Below are positions 60,484 through 64,000 of a DNA stretch of 64,000 bases, in pieces. Source of the stretch: Flammeovirgaceae bacterium SG7u.111 (lineage in GTDB: Bacteria > Bacteroidota > Bacteroidia > Cytophagales > Flammeovirgaceae); NCBI GenBank assembly GCA_034044135.1, contig CP139021.1:3239635-3303634 (forward strand). The letters are read 5' to 3'. The position numbers and the translations under genes are program-made. Numbering within the stretch: the first letter of the stretch is position 1; the number at the start of each line of letters is the position of its first letter. Under the pieces are notes generated by a model. The model was not told the DNA's origin. It saw only the letters and a program-made list of their open reading frames with translations, and searched no databases.

Positions 60484-62376
60484 CTACCTCATTTCAAGGC
60501 TATCAAATTTTTCTAAGGTATCGGGGTTTACCACTTCCATGGTGACTTTTTTGCCATCTACGTGGAAAAGTACCAGAGCGTTTTGCGTGGTAAAACCAGA
60601 AACAAACGGCGTCCAAGGGGTTTGTTCTTGGGCATAATAAGGAGCACCGGCCGCACCATTGTTTATTTGGTAAATCGTTCTTTTCAATCGTATCCTTTTG
60701 GGCTCATAATCCTCATTGTACCTCTGCATTTCAGGGCTTATTTCCGTTCGGGCATAGTTATGTTCATCCCCTGTCAGTACGGCGATCACCTTCGTACTTT
60801 TGTTTACCAGCGTATTCAGCAGCTGGTCCCTTCTTTGGATGATGCCGTAAGCGAGTGGTTTTCCATTGATATAAGGCCTGTAAGAGTTGTCGCCATTGTA
60901 CCACATATCGTCACTCACATGGCCTCCGTTGGGGAACATTGGCGTATGTTGGGTCACAAAAATATGGTCTATGTTTTCGTCCTTCTCCAAGTCTTTAATG
61001 GTATTTTCTAGCCATTTCAACTGCATGCTCATGATATAAGCATGCAATCCACCACTTGTATGGGGGATGGCCATATGGCTTGGCGAATAGAGGTAGTTGG
61101 AGTTTAGGACAATAACTGCAACATTGTCATAGGTGTAGTAGAATACATTTTCCTTATAACTAGGAAAATCTGTTTTCCGGCTATTGGGATCGTAAGCTGC
61201 CCCATCTTCACTTTCTGGACCATTTTCAGGGTTTACAAAATTTCTGTTAAAAACAGCTTCGCCCGATTCTGTGTCGAAAGGAAACCTGTCTACTAGGAAG
61301 TTGCCTTTGTTATCTGGTCTGGAAAACACGCGCATCAAAGCCTCGTGGTTTCCCATGCTCACGTATATTGGGAGGTGATGCCAAAATGGCTCGACCGACC
61401 TTTTCCAGTTAGCATATTGCAAATCCATTTCGTTGGGGTTGGTAAGGTATCCATTGATAAGATCGCCCGAAAACTGCAAAAATGCCATATCGTTTTGCGT
61501 GCCCAATGCCATTATTTTTTTCATGATATAAGCATTTGCACCGTAGATACTTCGCTCACCGCCACCGTTTCCATTTCTAGAGTCGCTGGCATAGGCAAAG
61601 GTAAAAGGCTTGCGAGAGCCAGGGGTGGGGGCAGTTTTAAATTCAAACTCTAAGGGAATGCCTCCATACTCTACTTTATAGCCATATTTAGTACCGGGCT
61701 TCAAGCCGGTAATGTCAATTTCATGTTGGGTTTGCCCATCTTCTCCTTCAAATGTTTTGCCGTCTACCGTTACCATACCTTTTGTTTCCCTATTGGTAGT
61801 AAAAGAAATAGTGGCACCTTCGGGTGTTACTTTGTTCACGAAAGGTCCTTCCACTATGGTCTCATCTACTTTAAAAGGACCTTTTCCTTCAAAGCAAATC
61901 CTTCCGTCGTAGATCATTTTCCCTTCGTCGTTAATGAGCCTGTACCCAATGATTCCCTGTCCTCTCTCTTCCCAACCTATCATATCATATTTCCCTCCCA
62001 TCAATTTTATTTTGATGGTCGCTCTGCCAGTGACTACTTTTTCGGAAGACCGAAAATAAACGGGAAGTGGGTGTTTAGAATCTCCGTAAGGGATAAATCC
62101 ATAATAAAGCGTGCCGTTCAAGTCTGGATTTTGGAAGTCCAAGAATAGCCCCAAAGGAATACCCGTAACTGTGCCTTGCGCTTGTTGCAAAGTAAAAAAT
62201 GGTTTTTCAATTTTTTCGTAAGCCTTTTCCCCATTTACGTCTATGTATAATTTCCCATCTTTATCGTGCATCATGTTGCTATATATAGAGGGGATCTCTA
62301 TTTTTTCGGTAGCTTGGCCTAGCGCCAAATCAAGGGAAAGCAAACCAATGATTCCCGAGAGAACGAGTGATTTCAT
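60484..62376 (-). CDS. Exported metallophosphoesterase with purple-acid-phosphatase-like N-terminal domain
   Basis: 630 residues. Signal peptide ends near SLDLALGQ. Residues 25-180 are a beta-rich segment unique to this subgroup; about 185-255 form a fibronectin-like PAP N-terminal domain (FVNKVTPEGATISFTTNRE, HEIDITGLKPGTKYGYKVEY). The C-terminal calcineurin-like domain has all metal motifs: FAYASDSR, FLQFSGDLI, VSMGNHEA, IFVTQHTPMF and VLTGDEHNYAR. It likely releases phosphate from organic phosphates in the periplasm or outside. The C terminus has no T9SS domain, so Sec export to the periplasm is the default. Followed by the PNPOx-like gene. Confidence 0.88.
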   Translation of the reverse strand: MKSLVLSGIIGLLSLDLALGQATEKIEIPSIYSNMMHDKDGKLYIDVNGEKAYEKIEKPFFTLQQAQGTVTGIPLGLFLDFQNPDLNGTLYYGFIPYGDSKHPLPVYFRSSEKVVTGRATIKIKLMGGKYDMIGWEERGQGIIGYRLINDEGKMIYDGRICFEGKGPFKVDETIVEGPFVNKVTPEGATISFTTNRETKGMVTVDGKTFEGEDGQTQHEIDITGLKPGTKYGYKVEYGGIPLEFEFKTAPTPGSRKPFTFAYASDSRNGNGGGERSIYGANAYIMKKIMALGTQNDMAFLQFSGDLINGYLTNPNEMDLQYANWKRSVEPFWHHLPIYVSMGNHEALMRVFSRPDNKGNFLVDRFPFDTESGEAVFNRNFVNPENGPESEDGAAYDPNSRKTDFPSYKENVFYYTYDNVAVIVLNSNYLYSPSHMAIPHTSGGLHAYIMSMQLKWLENTIKDLEKDENIDHIFVTQHTPMFPNGGHVSDDMWYNGDNSYRPYINGKPLAYGIIQRRDQLLNTLVNKSTKVIAVLTGDEHNYARTEISPEMQRYNEDYEPKRIRLKRTIYQINNGAAGAPYYAQEQTPWTPFVSGFTTQNALVLFHVDGKKVTMEVVNPDTLEKFDSLEMR

Positions 62377-62669
62377 GTATGTAATTGACTTAGTTTAATA
62401 ATGATTAGTGTGGTATTGGATTATAGCAAAGCTTAAAGCTAATAGATAGAGAATTATATCACAGATTTTTTCAAAGAAATGTGACTTGTTTTGCCCCGAA
62501 AGAATAATTGAATTACTTTGCTTCTTTAATTATTAAGATGGGTCTTTATTGATTTCTTTATACCTCAGAAAACTTAGTCCATGGGGGTAGTAAGTAGGTT
62601 TTTAAAGAGTCTTAATGTGTCATTCTGATAAGGATGACAGCAAGTACAACCACAGATTTTTTTGATAAA

Positions 62670-63164
62670 ATGAAAACGATCTACCTTTTGCGCCATGCCA
62701 AATCGAGTTGGGATGATCCAACGCTCAACGACTTTGACCGACCGCTGAACGAGCGAGGGAAAAGAGATGCGCCTTTTATGGGCAAAAAACTGAAAGAGAA
62801 GGGTATAATGCCAGATTTGATTGTTTCCTCATCTGCCAAGAGAGCTAGTAAAACAGCTAAAAAGGTGGCGGCAGAGATCGGGTATCCTAAAAATAAAATA
62901 GAATTTCAGGAAGAGATTTACGAGGCGTTCACCAAAGATCTGCTTAGGTTGGTGAGAGGGTTGGACGATCAACTCCAATCGGTGATGGTTGTGGGACATA
63001 ATCCAGAGTTCACGGCCTTTTCCAATTTGCTATCCGATATTCATATTTACAACATTCCTACTTGCGGTATTTCTTGCATTTCTTTCGAGACTGAAACCTG
63101 GAAAGATATAGATCCCCAAACGGGGAAAAGCTTGTTTTTTGATTACCCAAAAAAGTATTTGTAA
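62670..63164 (+). CDS. sixA: SixA-like phosphohistidine phosphatase
   Basis: 164 residues from the ATG at 62670; a frame from 62634 exists but the family starts directly with KTIYLLRHAKSSWDD, which holds the phospho-acceptor RHAKSS histidine. Other histidine-phosphatase residues: FDRPLNERGKRDAP, IVSSSAKRASKTA and VMVVGHNPEFTAF (second His). SixA removes phosphate from phosphohistidine, e.g. on phosphotransfer proteins. Length equals E. coli SixA. It is followed by the SLC45-type transporter on the same strand after 103 bases. Cytosolic. Confidence 0.88.
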   Translation: MKTIYLLRHAKSSWDDPTLNDFDRPLNERGKRDAPFMGKKLKEKGIMPDLIVSSSAKRASKTAKKVAAEIGYPKNKIEFQEEIYEAFTKDLLRLVRGLDDQLQSVMVVGHNPEFTAFSNLLSDIHIYNIPTCGISCISFETETWKDIDPQTGKSLFFDYPKKYL

Positions 63165-63267
63165 AAAGGGGCTTTTCCATATGCTGTATGGAAATAAAAT
63201 TGACTATATTTTGGGCTTGAAAGTTCAACTCTACTAGCAATTTTTTATCATAAAACAACATGTGAAA

Positions 63268-64000
63268 ATGGCTCAAAAACCACGATTAAGTTTTTGGCAA
63301 ATTTGGAATATGAGCGTCGGGTTTCTCGGGGTTCAGTTCGGCTTTGCCCTTCAAAATGCGAATGCTAGCAGAATTTTACAAACTTTCGGTGCAGATGTAG
63401 AACACCTTTCATGGTTCTGGCTCGCTGCCCCGCTCACGGGGATGATTGTCCAACCTATTATCGGTCACTATTCTGATCGTACCTGGACAAAACTGGGAAG
63501 GAGAAGGCCTTATTTCCTTTTTGGAGCGTTGGCAGCTTCCATCGCCTTGGCATTTATGCCCAATTCAGCCATGTTGTCCCATCTTCTGGCGCCCATGTAT
63601 ATAGGAGCAGGCATGCTCATGATTATGGATGCTTCGTTCAATGTGGCCATGGAGCCTTTCCGAGCGTTGGTTGCCGACCTGCTTCCGGCTGATCAAACTA
63701 CCTTAGGTTTTTCCATCCAAACTTTTTTGATAGGGATAGGGGCTGTGGTCGGGTCATGGTTGCCCTACGTGATGGCCGAATGGCTAGGTGTTGCCAAGGT
63801 TTCAGAAACAGGCGGCGTGCCCGACAATGTTATTTTCTCTTTTTATGTAGGTGCAATTGTTTTGGTGGGGGCAATCCTCTGGACGGTAATAAGTACCAAG
63901 GAATACCCACCAGAAGTACAGGCAACATTTCAGGAAGGTGAGGAAGTAGAGGAAGAATCAGGTGGCTTGATGCAAATCTTTAAAGACTTTGCCAAGATGC
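63268..64000 (+). CDS. MFS transporter, SLC45/sugar-proton symporter-like (N-terminal part)
   Basis: Starts at ATG 63268 and remains open to the end of the window (about 244 residues). Signatures of the SLC45/GPH-like sugar carriers: SFWQIWNMSVGFLGVQFGFALQNAN, the loop GHYSDRTWTKLGRRRPYFLFGA between helices 2 and 3 (the D-R-x-x-x-x-x-G-R-R-R motif), and AMEPFRALVADLLP. Six to seven helices are visible. Homologues in this phylum take up maltose or sucrose and are often near GH13 enzymes; here the nearest GH13 is 23 kb away. The remainder lies outside the window. Confidence 0.85.
   Translation, partial: MAQKPRLSFWQIWNMSVGFLGVQFGFALQNANASRILQTFGADVEHLSWFWLAAPLTGMIVQPIIGHYSDRTWTKLGRRRPYFLFGALAASIALAFMPNSAMLSHLLAPMYIGAGMLMIMDASFNVAMEPFRALVADLLPADQTTLGFSIQTFLIGIGAVVGSWLPYVMAEWLGVAKVSETGGVPDNVIFSFYVGAIVLVGAILWTVISTKEYPPEVQATFQEGEEVEEESGGLMQIFKDFAKM

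Overview
The window looks like chromosomal DNA of a member of the Bacteroidota, most likely a marine Cytophagales-type organism. The signs are a SusC/SusD polysaccharide utilisation locus, a protein with a type IX secretion (T9SS) C-terminal domain, many Sec lipoproteins, several TAnnTTTG-type -7 promoter motifs, A-rich ribosome-binding regions and an AT-rich base composition. No rRNA, tRNA, CRISPR array, intact transposase or prophage was seen.

Layout. 0-8 kb: a PUL on the minus strand, transcribed susC > susD > terminator > GH92 mannosidase > GH29 fucosidase (cut by the left edge), probably for a mannose- and fucose-containing glycan. 8-14 kb: an orphan molybdopterin-type oxidoreductase, MazG, and a compact minus-strand trio (retropepsin-like protease, RimK ATP-grasp ligase, aspartoacylase-like hydrolase) that looks like an amino-acid/peptide tagging module. 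14-26.8 kb: envelope genes (adhesin-like, four-FAS1 lipoprotein, outer-membrane barrels), an ECF sigma operon, a YWTD-like lipoprotein, a small alarmone-hydrolase-like HD protein and a 5'-nucleotidase lipoprotein. 26.8-37.6 kb: a phytoene-desaturase-like FAD enzyme, an HPP membrane protein, a CPBP protease plus cyclase pair, a T9SS-exported protein with an almost perfect 672-bp tandem duplication, an unusual SDR and a small lipoprotein.

37.6-44 kb: sugar metabolism on the minus strand. A diverged four-carbon-acid-sugar-kinase (OiaK-like) protein is followed by a D-apionate-lactonase-like protein, a GH13 lipoprotein and a cellobiose-2-epimerase-like enzyme. 44-52.5 kb is the most accessory-looking part: a DUF3347 lipoprotein, an AraC/GyrI-type regulator, the 3' scar of a catalase-peroxidase gene (katG), a 1541-residue protein combining an Mrr-like nuclease, a STAND-type NTPase and HEAT-like repeats (the best candidate here for an anti-phage system), a coiled-coil protein of unknown function, and a 42-bp tandem repeat array with its own plus-strand terminator.

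52.5-58.2 kb: a minus-strand catabolic operon (carboxyltransferase, enoyl-CoA hydratase, AtuA-like protein, acyl-CoA dehydrogenase) resembling leucine/acyclic-terpene degradation, without the biotin-carrying partner in view. 58.2-64 kb: a DUF1566 lipoprotein, a PNPOx-like protein, a large purple-acid-phosphatase-like esterase, SixA-like phosphatase and the start of an SLC45-type sugar transporter.

Several short palindromic repeats are scattered between genes, and at least one supplies the last codons of a gene. Family assignments come from reading motifs in the translated sequence; no database search was run.
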